Shown in pieces: positions 29,889 through 38,916 of a stretch of DNA of 64,000 bases (positions within the stretch are counted from its first letter, which is position 1; the number at the start of each line of letters is the position of its first letter). Below the pieces are notes generated by a model. It was not told where the DNA came from, searched no databases, and saw only the letters and a program-made list of their open reading frames with translations. A program made the position numbers and the translations under genes. This stretch comes from Domibacillus iocasae (GTDB lineage Bacteria; Bacillota; Bacilli; Bacillales; Domibacillaceae), in contig NZ_MAMP01000024.1 of the NCBI RefSeq assembly GCF_001750285.1, positions 62,001-126,000 on the forward strand, in the 5' to 3' direction.

Positions 29889-30986
29889 TCACCTCTTATT
29901 GTATACATGCTTAACAATAGCTGAAGCAATTTCATCGACCGGGACTACGTCATCGACAAGATGCGTCGCCACGGCTGCTTTTGGCATCCCATAGACAACA
30001 CATGTTTCTTTCGCTTCCGCAATCGCTTTAACGGTGCCGCTTTCTTTTAATTTAATCAGCCCTTCTGCTCCATCTGACCCCATACCGGTCATAATCACTG
30101 TCACTTTTTCAACATTAGAGATTTCCGCCGCAGAACGAAACATAGCGTTAGCCGACGGTCGATGCCCCCCTTCCGAAGCCAATTCATCCAATGAAACAAC
30201 AATCGATGTGCCCGTTTTTCTTAACCGTAAATGTTTTCCTCCTGGAGCGATATACACTGTGCCGTTTTGCAAAATTTCTCCATCTTCGCCTTCTTTCACT
30301 CGAATATCAGACAGTGAGTCCAGTCGGTCTGACAGAGATTTCGTAAAACCCGGCGGCATATGCTGCACTACGACGACCGGCGCCGGAAGTGAACCAGGAA
30401 GCTTTGTCACTACGTGCTGCAATGCGCGCGGACCGCCTGTTGATGTAGCGATTAAAACAAGTTTGTCCATTTTTTCTCCCCACCGTTGAGAGCGCAATGC
30501 GTTTGCGTTTGTCGCTGAATGCCGATTGTTAACAGGCGGCTGGATCGTTACCGGCTTTGCTGACAGTGCAGGCTTCATACTAATGTTTGCCTTTGATGCA
30601 GCTAAAACTTTTTCAATAAGCACATCTTTAATTTTATGAAGGTCTAGTGAAATCGTCCCGGATGGTTTCGCGATAAAATCCACCGCACCAAGTTCGATTG
30701 CTTTCAACGTTGTTTCTGAGCCTTCTTTTGTTAAGCTGGATAGCATTACAACGGGGCAAGGCTGTTTTTCCATAATTAATTTCAATGCTTCGAGCCCGTC
30801 CATTTCCGGCATTTCAATATCAAGCGTAATCACATCCGGTTGCAATTCTAACGCTTTTTTCACAGCCTCTTGTCCATTCCGGCCGAAAGCAATGACTTCA
30901 AGTTGAGGGTGTTCAGACAAAAACTCGGAAACTAGCTTTCTCATAAATGCGGAATCATCCACAACGAGAATTTTTTTTGAATTCAT
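29889..30986 (-). CDS. cheB: Receptor methylesterase CheB
   Basis: CheB demethylates (and may deamidate) chemoreceptors when phosphorylated. The N-terminal receiver has D10-D11 and phospho-acceptor D56 (VITLDIEMPEMDG). After a linker (about 130-172) the esterase domain shows the catalytic S182 in ATSTGGPRAL, H209 in VVQHMPPGFT and the aspartate in MGSDGAEG. The ATG overlaps the flhG stop by 4 bases. Length and order are normal for Bacillus. Confidence 0.97.
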   Translation of the reverse strand: MNSKKILVVDDSAFMRKLVSEFLSEHPQLEVIAFGRNGQEAVKKALELQPDVITLDIEMPEMDGLEALKLIMEKQPCPVVMLSSLTKEGSETTLKAIELGAVDFIAKPSGTISLDLHKIKDVLIEKVLAASKANISMKPALSAKPVTIQPPVNNRHSATNANALRSQRWGEKMDKLVLIATSTGGPRALQHVVTKLPGSLPAPVVVVQHMPPGFTKSLSDRLDSLSDIRVKEGEDGEILQNGTVYIAPGGKHLRLRKTGTSIVVSLDELASEGGHRPSANAMFRSAAEISNVEKVTVIMTGMGSDGAEGLIKLKESGTVKAIAEAKETCVVYGMPKAAVATHLVDDVVPVDEIASAIVKHVYNKR

Positions 30987-31873
30987 TCGTGATCCCCTCT
31001 TTCTGTAAAGAAGCGGCGAAGCTTTACAATAAAGCTGGTCCGGTCTTCAAAAATCTTTTCCGGCACGTCAGCATACTGATTAACAATTTGCTGAAAAGAT
31101 ACCGAAATCTTTGTTTTCGGATAAGAAAGAATAAATGGATTTCCCGATTTCACTGCTTTTCTTACGTATGAATCTTCCGGAAGCGAACCAAGGAAAACAG
31201 GTGTTACATTCAAAAACGTTTCCATTGTACCTTTTAGGCGATTGGCTGTTTCCTGTCCTTCTTTCGTTGTCTCCACCCGATTACAAACTAAATAAAAAGA
31301 TTTTTGACGATCGCGCATATAAATAAATTTAATCATGGAATATGCATCCGTCATCGCTGTCGGTTCGGGTGTAGTAACAGCCAGCACTTCATCTGCTGCT
31401 TCAAGAATATTCAAACTTTCTTTCGTGGCGCCCGCTCCCATGTCAAAAAGCAGGAAATCATATTGTCCAGCAAGCGATTCAAGCGCTGAAACCCATTTTT
31501 CCTTGTATGCTTTTTTCCAATCAAACAGCTTTGAGAAAGCGGAGCCTCCATGAATATAAGAAATGCCCTCAGGACCGGCTTGAATGATTTCAGTCATCAG
31601 GTAATCTTTTTCAAAAAAGTCAGCAATTGATAAAGATGTGTTGCCATTAATTAAATGATGAATATTACCCATACCAATGTCCATGTCAAAAAGTAAAACT
31701 TTTTTGTTTAATTTAGCGAGCCCAATTGCCAAATTAACTGAAATGTTCGTTTTACCAACGCCGCCCTTGCCGCTGACAATTGCTAATGTCTTGGCCTGAT
31801 TTCGGCTCTCAAGCTTTGGTCTCAATGACTTCTGCATCATTTTTTGGCGGAGTAATGCTGCTTGATCATTCAT
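30983..31873 (-). CDS. flhG: MinD-like ATPase FlhG (YlxH)
   Basis: FlhG controls flagellar number and pattern and stimulates the GTPase FlhF. The deviant Walker A motif SGKGGVGKTNISVNLA lies at about residues 34-49, and the N-terminus carries the DQAALLR motif (3-9) known to activate FlhF. MinD-type DMDIGMGN and LLFDMGAG segments follow. It is 296 residues, as in B. subtilis YlxH, and sits between flhF and cheB. Confidence 0.96.
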   Translation of the reverse strand: MNDQAALLRQKMMQKSLRPKLESRNQAKTLAIVSGKGGVGKTNISVNLAIGLAKLNKKVLLFDMDIGMGNIHHLINGNTSLSIADFFEKDYLMTEIIQAGPEGISYIHGGSAFSKLFDWKKAYKEKWVSALESLAGQYDFLLFDMGAGATKESLNILEAADEVLAVTTPEPTAMTDAYSMIKFIYMRDRQKSFYLVCNRVETTKEGQETANRLKGTMETFLNVTPVFLGSLPEDSYVRKAVKSGNPFILSYPKTKISVSFQQIVNQYADVPEKIFEDRTSFIVKLRRFFTERGDHE

Positions 31874-31878
31874 TTTCT

Positions 31879-32982
31879 TCAGTCCTTAAATAAGCATTCT
31901 ATTAAAATATCATTGGATGATTCAATTAAATCATCTGGTACATTTTGACCATTAGCAATGTATGAAGTACCGACTTTATAATTATACATTAAGTTTATCA
32001 TTAAGCCTTTAGTTTTTGTTTCATCTACTTTTGTAAAAATAAAACCATCTAGTTTTACAGATGAAAAATTTTTAATAATCTCGTGCAAATCTTCTTCTTT
32101 TGCTGCTGCACTTAAGACCAGAAAATAAGCAGACTCATTTAGCCGCTGCCCGATCATAGGCTGAAGGTCCGTTACGTATTGTCCTTCCAGGTAATTTCGA
32201 CCCGCTGTATCAATAAAGACGCTATCAAAAGAATCAAATTCCCGAATTGCCTGTTTCATATCCTCTTCGGAATAGGCAACATTCATCGGAGCATTTAAAA
32301 GCCCGGCGTATGTTTTCAATTGTTCAATCGCCGCAATTCGATATGTATCCGTTGTAATAAATGCTAACTTTTTGTTTTCTTCCAATACTTGCTTAGATGC
32401 CAGTTTAGCAATGGTTGTCGTTTTCCCCACTCCTGTCGGGCCGAGAAGATACACATATTTTGCCTTTTTTTTCTCGTTCAGATGGATAGACGGCAGACAA
32501 TTCTTTAAATAATCAGATGCCCACTCCTTTATTTGCTTTTCTGTCACAGCTGTTTTTTCTGCGTTCCATTTTTCAAATAAATAGGAAGCCGTTTGATCAC
32601 GAAGCTCCCTTAATATACCGTGTTTCTCTAACTGCTCCATAACTGGCTTCATAACATCCGGATATAAAGCAAAAGAAGCTGATTTTTGCAGCTCTTGAAT
32701 CATTTTTTTCACGTCGTTCATTTCACTTTTCAACTCTGCCGGCATCGTCAAAACGGGTTTCTGCTCGACTGGCGGCCGTACAGTGTCTGGCATCTCTGTG
32801 ACGAGTGCAGTGTTATGATCAACAGCCGCTACAACTTCAATATTCTTTTTCTTAAACAGCCCTAAAAACCCGCCTGAGTAAACCGTTTTTGATTGCAAAA
32901 TAACCGCTTGGGCTCCAAGTTCCGCCCTTACCTTTTTCATTACTTCTGGCATAGAAGAGGCCCGGTATTTTTTCACCTTCAT
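31879..32982 (-). CDS. flhF: Flagellar SRP-type GTPase FlhF
   Basis: FlhF is an SRP-family GTPase that sets the position of new basal bodies. The N-terminal B domain (1-100) is basic and variable, the N domain is helical, and the G domain has [10 protein letters not shown] (181-190), ITTDTYRIAAIEQL, DTAGRNY and TKVDET. The 367-residue length matches B. subtilis. Its ATG lies inside the flhA end (4-base overlap). The companion FlhG follows. Confidence 0.97.
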   Translation of the reverse strand: MKVKKYRASSMPEVMKKVRAELGAQAVILQSKTVYSGGFLGLFKKKNIEVVAAVDHNTALVTEMPDTVRPPVEQKPVLTMPAELKSEMNDVKKMIQELQKSASFALYPDVMKPVMEQLEKHGILRELRDQTASYLFEKWNAEKTAVTEKQIKEWASDYLKNCLPSIHLNEKKKAKYVYLLGPTGVGKTTTIAKLASKQVLEENKKLAFITTDTYRIAAIEQLKTYAGLLNAPMNVAYSEEDMKQAIREFDSFDSVFIDTAGRNYLEGQYVTDLQPMIGQRLNESAYFLVLSAAAKEEDLHEIIKNFSSVKLDGFIFTKVDETKTKGLMINLMYNYKVGTSYIANGQNVPDDLIESSNDILIECLFKD

Positions 32983-35015
32983 TCGATTGTCACCACCCCT
33001 GTACTTTGCACTTCTACGCTTGGTTCAAGTTCATTATAAGATAACACTGGAATTTGTGGAAAATACCGTTCCAGCAGCTGCCGTACATACATACGAATAG
33101 CTGGTGAACAGAGGATCACAGGCGACTGCTGCATGAATGATGCCTGTTCAACCTGCTGAGCAGCCGCTTCTAGTATACGTTGCGAATCATTCGGATCGAT
33201 CGATAAATAATTTCCATGTTCCGTTTGCTGCACGCCATCCGCAATTAATTTTTCAATTCGCCCTGAAAGCGTAATAACATTTAAGGACCCGCCCTCATCA
33301 GCAAATTGCATCGTAATTTGACGGGCAAGTGCCTGTCTCACGTATTCTGTTAATAAATCCGTATCCGACGTCATCTTCCCATAATCAGCAAGTGTTTCAA
33401 AAATAATGGGCAAGTTGCGAATTGACAAGTTCTCTTTTAACAGCTTTGCCAGCACTTTTTGAACTTCCCCGACGGACAGTGGGTTTGGCGTTACTTCATC
33501 TACTAAAATAGGGTAGGTTTCCTTCAAATGATCAATCAGCTGCTGTGTTTCCTGACGGCCTAAGAGTTCATTCGCATGTTTTTTGATCGTTTCTGTTAAA
33601 TGGGTGGAAACAACACTTGGCGGATCAACAACCGTATAGCCGAAAATCTCTGCTTGTTCTTTTGCATCTTCTGTAATCCATTTAGCCGGAAGTCCAAATG
33701 AAGGTTCGATTGTATGAATCCCTTCCACCATGTCGTCCTCTTCGCCTGGACTCATCGCTAAATAATGGTCTAACAGCAGCTCTCCGCCTGCCACTTCACT
33801 GCCCTTAATTTTCATACGGTATTCATTTGGCTGAAGCTGAATATTATCGCGAATGCGGACAACTGGAATGACAAGCCCCATTTCAAGCGCCAGCTGCCGC
33901 CTGATCATCACAATGCGGTCAAGCAAATCCCCGCCTTGATTTGTATCTGCGAGCGGAATTAACCCGTAGCCAAATTCAAATTCAATAGGATCAACCGTTA
34001 ATAAATTCACAACGGATTCAGGACTTTTCATTTCCTCTGCTTCCGTTTCTTCTTCTGAAGGCAATGATTCATTCATTTCTTCTGGCGGTATGCGTGAAAT
34101 TCTATAACCGATAAAAGCAATACCGGCAGCAATCGGAATCGTTAAGATATCATTAATTGGTGTGGCAAGACCCAGTAGAAAAATAGCCCCGCCTGCAATG
34201 TACAGCATCTGTGGAGAGCGCAAAAGCTGTCCGGTAATTTCTTCACCTAAGTTTCCTTTAGAAGCGGCTCGTGTGACCACGATACCTGTTGCAGTTGTAA
34301 TGAGCAGGGCTGGTATTTGCGAGACAATCCCATCGCCAACGGTTAAAAGAGAGTAGCGAGCGGCAGATTCTGCAAACGATAATTCCTGCTGCATCACACC
34401 AACCACGATACCGACAATCAAGTTAATAATAACCATGATAATTCCAGCGATCGCGTCCCCCTTAACGAACTTTGTTGCCCCATCCATCGCACCGTAAAAG
34501 TCGGCTTCGCCGCTGACTTTTTCCCGCCGTTCACGAGCCTGTGCTTCCGAAATCATGCCGGCATTCAAATCGGCATCAATACTCATTTGCTTCCCCGGCA
34601 TGGCATCGAGTGTAAACCGGGCCGCCACTTCCGATACACGCTCAGCCCCTTTTGTAATTACAACAAATTGAATGATGACGAGAATGATAAATATAACCAT
34701 ACCAACGATTAAATTACCGCCGACAACAAATGTACCGAATGTCTCGACAACGCCCCCTGCTTCACCATGGCTTAATATGGATCGCGTTGTCGACACATTC
34801 AGACCAAGCCGAAATAACGTCAACAATAAAAGGAGCGACGGAAACACTGAAAACTCCAACGCTTCTTTCATGTTCATGGAGACGAGCAAAACGAGAAGCG
34901 CAAGAGAAATATTTATGATAATCAGCACACTTAACAGCCATGTTGGCAGCGGAACAATAAGCATGGCTACAATTAAGATGACGCTTAATAAAACTGTGAG
35001 GTCTCTTGCTTTCAT
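32979..35015 (-). CDS. flhA: Flagellar export gate protein FlhA
   Basis: FlhA forms the nonameric ring of the export gate and uses the proton gradient. The N-terminal half has about eight membrane helices with the FHIPEP-type cytosolic loop (KGAERVSEVAARFTLDAMPGKQMSIDADL near 120-150), and the C-terminal half (about 350-678) is the soluble chaperone/substrate-docking domain. I choose the ATG ending at 35015 (MKARDL, 678 residues) behind GGGAGAG; B. subtilis FlhA is 677. Confidence 0.97.
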   Translation of the reverse strand: MKARDLTVLLSVILIVAMLIVPLPTWLLSVLIIINISLALLVLLVSMNMKEALEFSVFPSLLLLLTLFRLGLNVSTTRSILSHGEAGGVVETFGTFVVGGNLIVGMVIFIILVIIQFVVITKGAERVSEVAARFTLDAMPGKQMSIDADLNAGMISEAQARERREKVSGEADFYGAMDGATKFVKGDAIAGIIMVIINLIVGIVVGVMQQELSFAESAARYSLLTVGDGIVSQIPALLITTATGIVVTRAASKGNLGEEITGQLLRSPQMLYIAGGAIFLLGLATPINDILTIPIAAGIAFIGYRISRIPPEEMNESLPSEEETEAEEMKSPESVVNLLTVDPIEFEFGYGLIPLADTNQGGDLLDRIVMIRRQLALEMGLVIPVVRIRDNIQLQPNEYRMKIKGSEVAGGELLLDHYLAMSPGEEDDMVEGIHTIEPSFGLPAKWITEDAKEQAEIFGYTVVDPPSVVSTHLTETIKKHANELLGRQETQQLIDHLKETYPILVDEVTPNPLSVGEVQKVLAKLLKENLSIRNLPIIFETLADYGKMTSDTDLLTEYVRQALARQITMQFADEGGSLNVITLSGRIEKLIADGVQQTEHGNYLSIDPNDSQRILEAAAQQVEQASFMQQSPVILCSPAIRMYVRQLLERYFPQIPVLSYNELEPSVEVQSTGVVTIE

Positions 35016-35037
35016 TTTTTTCTCTCCCAACAAAAAA

Positions 35038-36117
35038 TTACAATTTATTTTTTATCCGATATACGTACGCCAAAATTTCAGCAATCGCCTTAAAAAAGGC
35101 TTCCGGCACCGAATCGCCAATTTCCGCCTGATCATGAAGCGCCCGGGCGAGCGGCCGGTTCTCAACCATCATGACATCATTTTCTTTTGCGATCAGTTTA
35201 ATTTTCTGAGCGACATAGTCAGTTCCTTTTGCGACAACGTACGGGGCATCCCTTTTTGATTCATCGTACTTTAACGCAATGGCATAGTGGGTCGGGTTTG
35301 TAATGACAACGTCCGCATTCGGCACTTCCTGCATCATACGGCGCATGGCCATTTCCCTTTGTGTCTGGCGGATTCTTGATTTAATAAGGGGATCCCCTTC
35401 TGAGTTTTTATGCTCATCTTTAATATCCTGCTTAGACATCCGTATACTTTTTTCAAAATCAAATTTTTGATAAAAATAGTCCAGCACGCCTAAGACAAGC
35501 AAAGCAGCTGCAGCGTATAACCCCATCTGAACGGTTAAAGAACCAACGAGCGGCAATGTGTCTTCAATAGGCTTCAAGGCAATTTTTAATACCTCATCAA
35601 TATTCAGCCATAATACAACAAAAGCGGCAGTGCCGACAAAGCCGATTTTCAAAATGGATTTTAATAATTCTACAATCGACCGCATGGAAAAAATGCGTTT
35701 GAACCCTTTGATCGGATCCAATTTTTCGAGTTTTGGCTTAACCGGTTCCCCTGTCACAAGCCAGCCAACTTGTGCATAATTAGCGACTACACCTGCCGCC
35801 ACCGCAGCCAGCATAAAAGGTCCGAGAATCATGATACACTGTTCCATAATTTCAAACACAATCGTTTTCAAGTTCGCTTCTGTTACATCCATTAACATAT
35901 AATATTGAATCGAGTGCTGAAACATATGGAAAATATTCGTTCCCATCGAAACGGCAAATACCGATAAAAAACCAAATAAAACCAATAAACTGACCGCTGT
36001 ATTTAAATCCTGGCTTTTGGTAACTTGTCCTTTTTTGCGGGAATCCTGCTTTTTTTTCGGTGTTGCTTTTTCTGTTTTTTCGCCGGCAAAAAACTGCAGA
36101 TTCAGCTTTAACTGCAT
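35038..36117 (-). CDS. flhB: Flagellar export switch protein FlhB
   Basis: FlhB controls the change of export specificity from hook to filament substrates. Four membrane helices follow a short basic N-terminus with FAGEKTEKATPKKK, and the self-cleaving cytosolic motif NPTH lies at residues 274-277. I choose the ATG ending at 36117 (MQLKLNLQFF, 359 residues), 10 bases after GGAGG and 4 bases after the fliR stop. A separate FlhB-tail-like protein, YlqH, is encoded at 63.1 kb. Confidence 0.96.
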   Translation of the reverse strand: MQLKLNLQFFAGEKTEKATPKKKQDSRKKGQVTKSQDLNTAVSLLVLFGFLSVFAVSMGTNIFHMFQHSIQYYMLMDVTEANLKTIVFEIMEQCIMILGPFMLAAVAAGVVANYAQVGWLVTGEPVKPKLEKLDPIKGFKRIFSMRSIVELLKSILKIGFVGTAAFVVLWLNIDEVLKIALKPIEDTLPLVGSLTVQMGLYAAAALLVLGVLDYFYQKFDFEKSIRMSKQDIKDEHKNSEGDPLIKSRIRQTQREMAMRRMMQEVPNADVVITNPTHYAIALKYDESKRDAPYVVAKGTDYVAQKIKLIAKENDVMMVENRPLARALHDQAEIGDSVPEAFFKAIAEILAYVYRIKNKL

Positions 36118-36121
36118 ACTC

Positions 36122-36898
36122 TTACCCGCCTCCAAAAATGGTCATTAAATCTTTCATTGTATAAAGCATCATGCCAAACAAATCACGCACTAATGTAAAA
36201 ATAACACCGATAACAATAAAGATAACAATAAAGCCCACGCCTATTTTCAGTGGAAAGCCGACAACAAAAATATTCAGCTGTGGAACCGTTCTTGCGACAA
36301 TGCCCAGCATGACATCCGTTAAAAAAAGCACCGCGACAACCGGCATTGACATTTGAAAGGCGATCAAAAACACACCCGCGAATGTTCTTGCCATATAATA
36401 AGCAGCTTCTCCATTGCCAAAATGCAAATAAAGCTGGTCAATCGGAATAATTTCATAGCTATAAAAAATTCCATCTAATAGTAAATGGTGACCATTTAAT
36501 GCCAACAGCATTAATAGTGAAAACATGTATAAATACTGCCCCATTAATGGACTTTGAGCACCTGTTTGCGGATCGATGACATTTGCGATAGCGAACCCCA
36601 TTTGAAAATCAATAAACCCACCGGCAATCTGAATAGCGGATAACACAATAAACGCCGCCAGTCCAATCAAAAGACCAGTCATCGCTTCTTTTAAAATAAG
36701 CAGGATGTATTCCCCATTTATTTCAAAAGGCGTGGCATCGATAGAATAATACATTGTCCAGGCGATCATTACTGAAAAAGCAACTCGGTACTGTGCAGGA
36801 ATCGTTCGGTATGAGAACAAAGGCATCGTCACAAAAAAGGCCGATACACGAACGAGAATAAGCAAAAAAACCGATACATTTGGGATCAGCTCTGTCAT
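36122..36898 (-). CDS. fliR: Flagellar export gate protein FliR
   Basis: FliR joins FliP and FliQ in the helical export gate core. The 258-residue product is hydrophobic with about six membrane segments and has the conserved LILVRVSAFFVTMPLFSYRTIPAQ start and the GFIDFQMGFAIANVIDPQTG segment. It follows fliQ by 6 bases and precedes flhB. Nothing unusual is visible. Confidence 0.96.
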   Translation of the reverse strand: MTELIPNVSVFLLILVRVSAFFVTMPLFSYRTIPAQYRVAFSVMIAWTMYYSIDATPFEINGEYILLILKEAMTGLLIGLAAFIVLSAIQIAGGFIDFQMGFAIANVIDPQTGAQSPLMGQYLYMFSLLMLLALNGHHLLLDGIFYSYEIIPIDQLYLHFGNGEAAYYMARTFAGVFLIAFQMSMPVVAVLFLTDVMLGIVARTVPQLNIFVVGFPLKIGVGFIVIFIVIGVIFTLVRDLFGMMLYTMKDLMTIFGGG

Positions 36899-36904
36899 GT
36901 TCGC

Positions 36905-37174
36905 CTACCCGACAAATCTCGTTAAATTAGTAAAAATATCGATTGTATACGTAATAATTGTTTCAAGCATCCAAGGACCAAAAAAAATCATCCCGACCAT
37001 TACACCAACAATTTTAGGCACAAAGGCAAGAGTCTGTTCCTGTATTTGAGTTGTTGCCTGAAAGATACTGACCGCCAGCCCAATACCAAGAGCCAGTAGC
37101 AGGAGCGGCGCGCAAACGATGATTATTGTATATATTCCTTTTTCCGCAATGGAAATCACCATTTCTGTGTTCAT
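36905..37174 (-). CDS. fliQ: Flagellar export gate protein FliQ
   Basis: FliQ is the small, two-helix subunit wrapped around the FliP/FliR core of the export gate. The 89-residue protein has two membrane hairpin helices separated by the conserved FQATTQIQEQTLAFVPKI segment. The length equals B. subtilis FliQ. It is 12 bases after fliP with an AGGTGAC-type ribosome site. Confidence 0.97.
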   Translation of the reverse strand: MNTEMVISIAEKGIYTIIIVCAPLLLLALGIGLAVSIFQATTQIQEQTLAFVPKIVGVMVGMIFFGPWMLETIITYTIDIFTNLTRFVG

Positions 37175-37186
37175 TTTGTCACCTTC

Positions 37187-37852
37187 CTAGAAGCTTTGAA
37201 GCAATGATTCGATCACTAAATACCAACCGTCAATGAGAACAAAAAGCAAAATTTTAAATGGAAGAGAAATCATAACCGGCGGCAGCATCATCATCCCCAT
37301 TGACATGAGGACACTCGCCACAATCATATCAATAACAAGAAACGGAATGAAAATCATAAAGCCAATTTGAAAGGCCGTTTTTATTTCACTTAATGCAAAT
37401 GCTGGCACAAGTGTCGTTAACGGAATATCCTCAATCGATTCCGGCTGTTCAGCTTGCGTATAGTTTAAAAATAGCTGTAGATCTTTTTGGCGGGTATGCT
37501 CACTCATAAACTCTTTAAAAGGCCCGCTTGCGAGTTTATATGCTTCTTCAAGGTTAATTTCTTCATTAAAAAGAGGGGTCAGCGCCTCGTCATTCACTTC
37601 TTGAAGGACGGGAGACATAATAAAAAAGGTTAAAAAAAGCGACAATCCGAGCAATACTTGAGTCGGCGGCATTTGCTGCGTTGCCAGCGCTGTTCGAACG
37701 AATGACAGGACAATGATGATCCGTGTAAAACAGGTCATTAAAATTAAAATACTTGGAGCAAGAGATAGAACCGTCAGTGTTAACAGTAATTTTACAGATG
37801 TGGAGACACTTTCAGGTTCGCTTGAATTGAAAAACTCCATAAATTCATTCAT
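37187..37852 (-). CDS. fliP: Flagellar export gate protein FliP
   Basis: FliP forms the pentameric core of the export gate. The product of 221 residues has the family signatures LTLTVLSLAPSILILMTCFTRI and VIDMIVASVLMSMGMMMLPPVMISLPFKI, with four membrane segments and an external loop. No clear cleaved signal peptide is seen, in line with Bacillus homologues. It overlaps the fliO end by 8 bases. Confidence 0.97.
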   Translation of the reverse strand: MNEFMEFFNSSEPESVSTSVKLLLTLTVLSLAPSILILMTCFTRIIIVLSFVRTALATQQMPPTQVLLGLSLFLTFFIMSPVLQEVNDEALTPLFNEEINLEEAYKLASGPFKEFMSEHTRQKDLQLFLNYTQAEQPESIEDIPLTTLVPAFALSEIKTAFQIGFMIFIPFLVIDMIVASVLMSMGMMMLPPVMISLPFKILLFVLIDGWYLVIESLLQSF

Positions 37853-38522
37853 CCTGATTCCGCTCCCTATCTGCTAAATTCCGCATCGCCTGTTCCCGGT
37901 TTTTTTTCAGCTCATTTATTTTCTGCTCGAACTCCTGCTTAAATGGAGTCGGTTCTTTCATTTCTGATTGTTTATTAAATCGTTTTTTCAGCTTGTTCAC
38001 AATGTCCGCAGGCTGCATCATCATTTCAGATTGATCTTCGTAGCGGCTGATCAAATCACCGCGTTCAGCTGGGTCCTCAATTTCTTTTAATAATGAAACG
38101 TCTTCCCCGACGCCCAGGACGAATACACGGTCCCCCACTTTCACAATTTGGACAGAACGGCTGCCCCCAAGTGCCGTACCGCCTAAATGCCGGACAATAT
38201 GACTTTCCTGATAAGAACGACTTTTTTTATTAATAAACCGCAATAAAAAATAAAGAAGCGCCACTACAAAAGCAAGTGCCGCAATCATCCGGACAATATC
38301 TAAAAACCCAATGCCGACCGGAGCTGCTGCGTCTTCAGTTTCGGACTCCTGATTTTCTTCCCCTGACGGCTGCTCCTGCTTGCACAAATCCGGATTTTTT
38401 ATACAATCTTGTACGCTGGTTTTATTAGATAATGCTGCTCCGGCAATGATTTCATTGCCGGAAAATAACACAAACATCAACGTAAGCGCACAGATGTATT
38501 TGATGAATGATTTCATGAACAT
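37845..38522 (-). CDS. fliO: Flagellar protein FliO (FliZ in B. subtilis)
   Basis: FliO-type proteins help assemble the FliP ring. The 225-residue product has an N-terminal signal-like hydrophobic segment (about 5-28), an acidic external linker, one membrane helix (about 75-95) and a FliO cytosolic domain (HLGGTALGGSRSVQIVKVGDRVFVLGVGEDVSLL). The C-terminus is a charged coiled coil. It lies between cheY and fliP, the position of B. subtilis fliZ. Confidence 0.92.
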   Translation of the reverse strand: MFMKSFIKYICALTLMFVLFSGNEIIAGAALSNKTSVQDCIKNPDLCKQEQPSGEENQESETEDAAAPVGIGFLDIVRMIAALAFVVALLYFLLRFINKKSRSYQESHIVRHLGGTALGGSRSVQIVKVGDRVFVLGVGEDVSLLKEIEDPAERGDLISRYEDQSEMMMQPADIVNKLKKRFNKQSEMKEPTPFKQEFEQKINELKKNREQAMRNLADRERNQDE

Positions 38523-38529
38523 TCACACC

Positions 38530-38895
38530 TTAAGAAGAAAGCACTTTGGAAATGGCTTCAATAACACGATCCGCCTGAAATGGTTTTACAATAAAATCTT
38601 TTGCACCCGCTTGAATCGCATCAATAACCATCGATTGCTGCCCCATGGCCGAACACATAATAATTTTGGCGCTCGCATCAGATGCTTTAATTTCTTTCAA
38701 TGCGGCAATGCCATCTTTTTCAGGCATTGTAATATCCATCGTCACTAAATCAGGCTTTAATTCTGCATATTTCTCCACAGCCTGTGCTCCATTTTCCGCT
38801 TCACCTACTACCTCAAAACCGTTTTTTGACAAAATATCTTTAATCATCATGCGCATAAATGCTGCATCATCTACTACTAAAATTCGATTGCTCAT
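38530..38895 (-). CDS. cheY: Chemotaxis response regulator CheY
   Basis: CheY-P binds the switch proteins FliM and FliY and, in Bacillus, promotes counter-clockwise rotation. The single receiver domain has D9-D10, phospho-acceptor D54 (VTMDITMPEKDG), and K104 (IVKPF). The ATG ending at 38895 (MSNRILVVDD, 121 residues) follows GGGGG by 8 bases; a longer frame upstream lacks a ribosome site. It follows fliY by 21 bases. Confidence 0.98.
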   Translation of the reverse strand: MSNRILVVDDAAFMRMMIKDILSKNGFEVVGEAENGAQAVEKYAELKPDLVTMDITMPEKDGIAALKEIKASDASAKIIMCSAMGQQSMVIDAIQAGAKDFIVKPFQADRVIEAISKVLSS

Positions 38896-38916
38896 TCTTT
38901 TAACCCCCTGTATCAA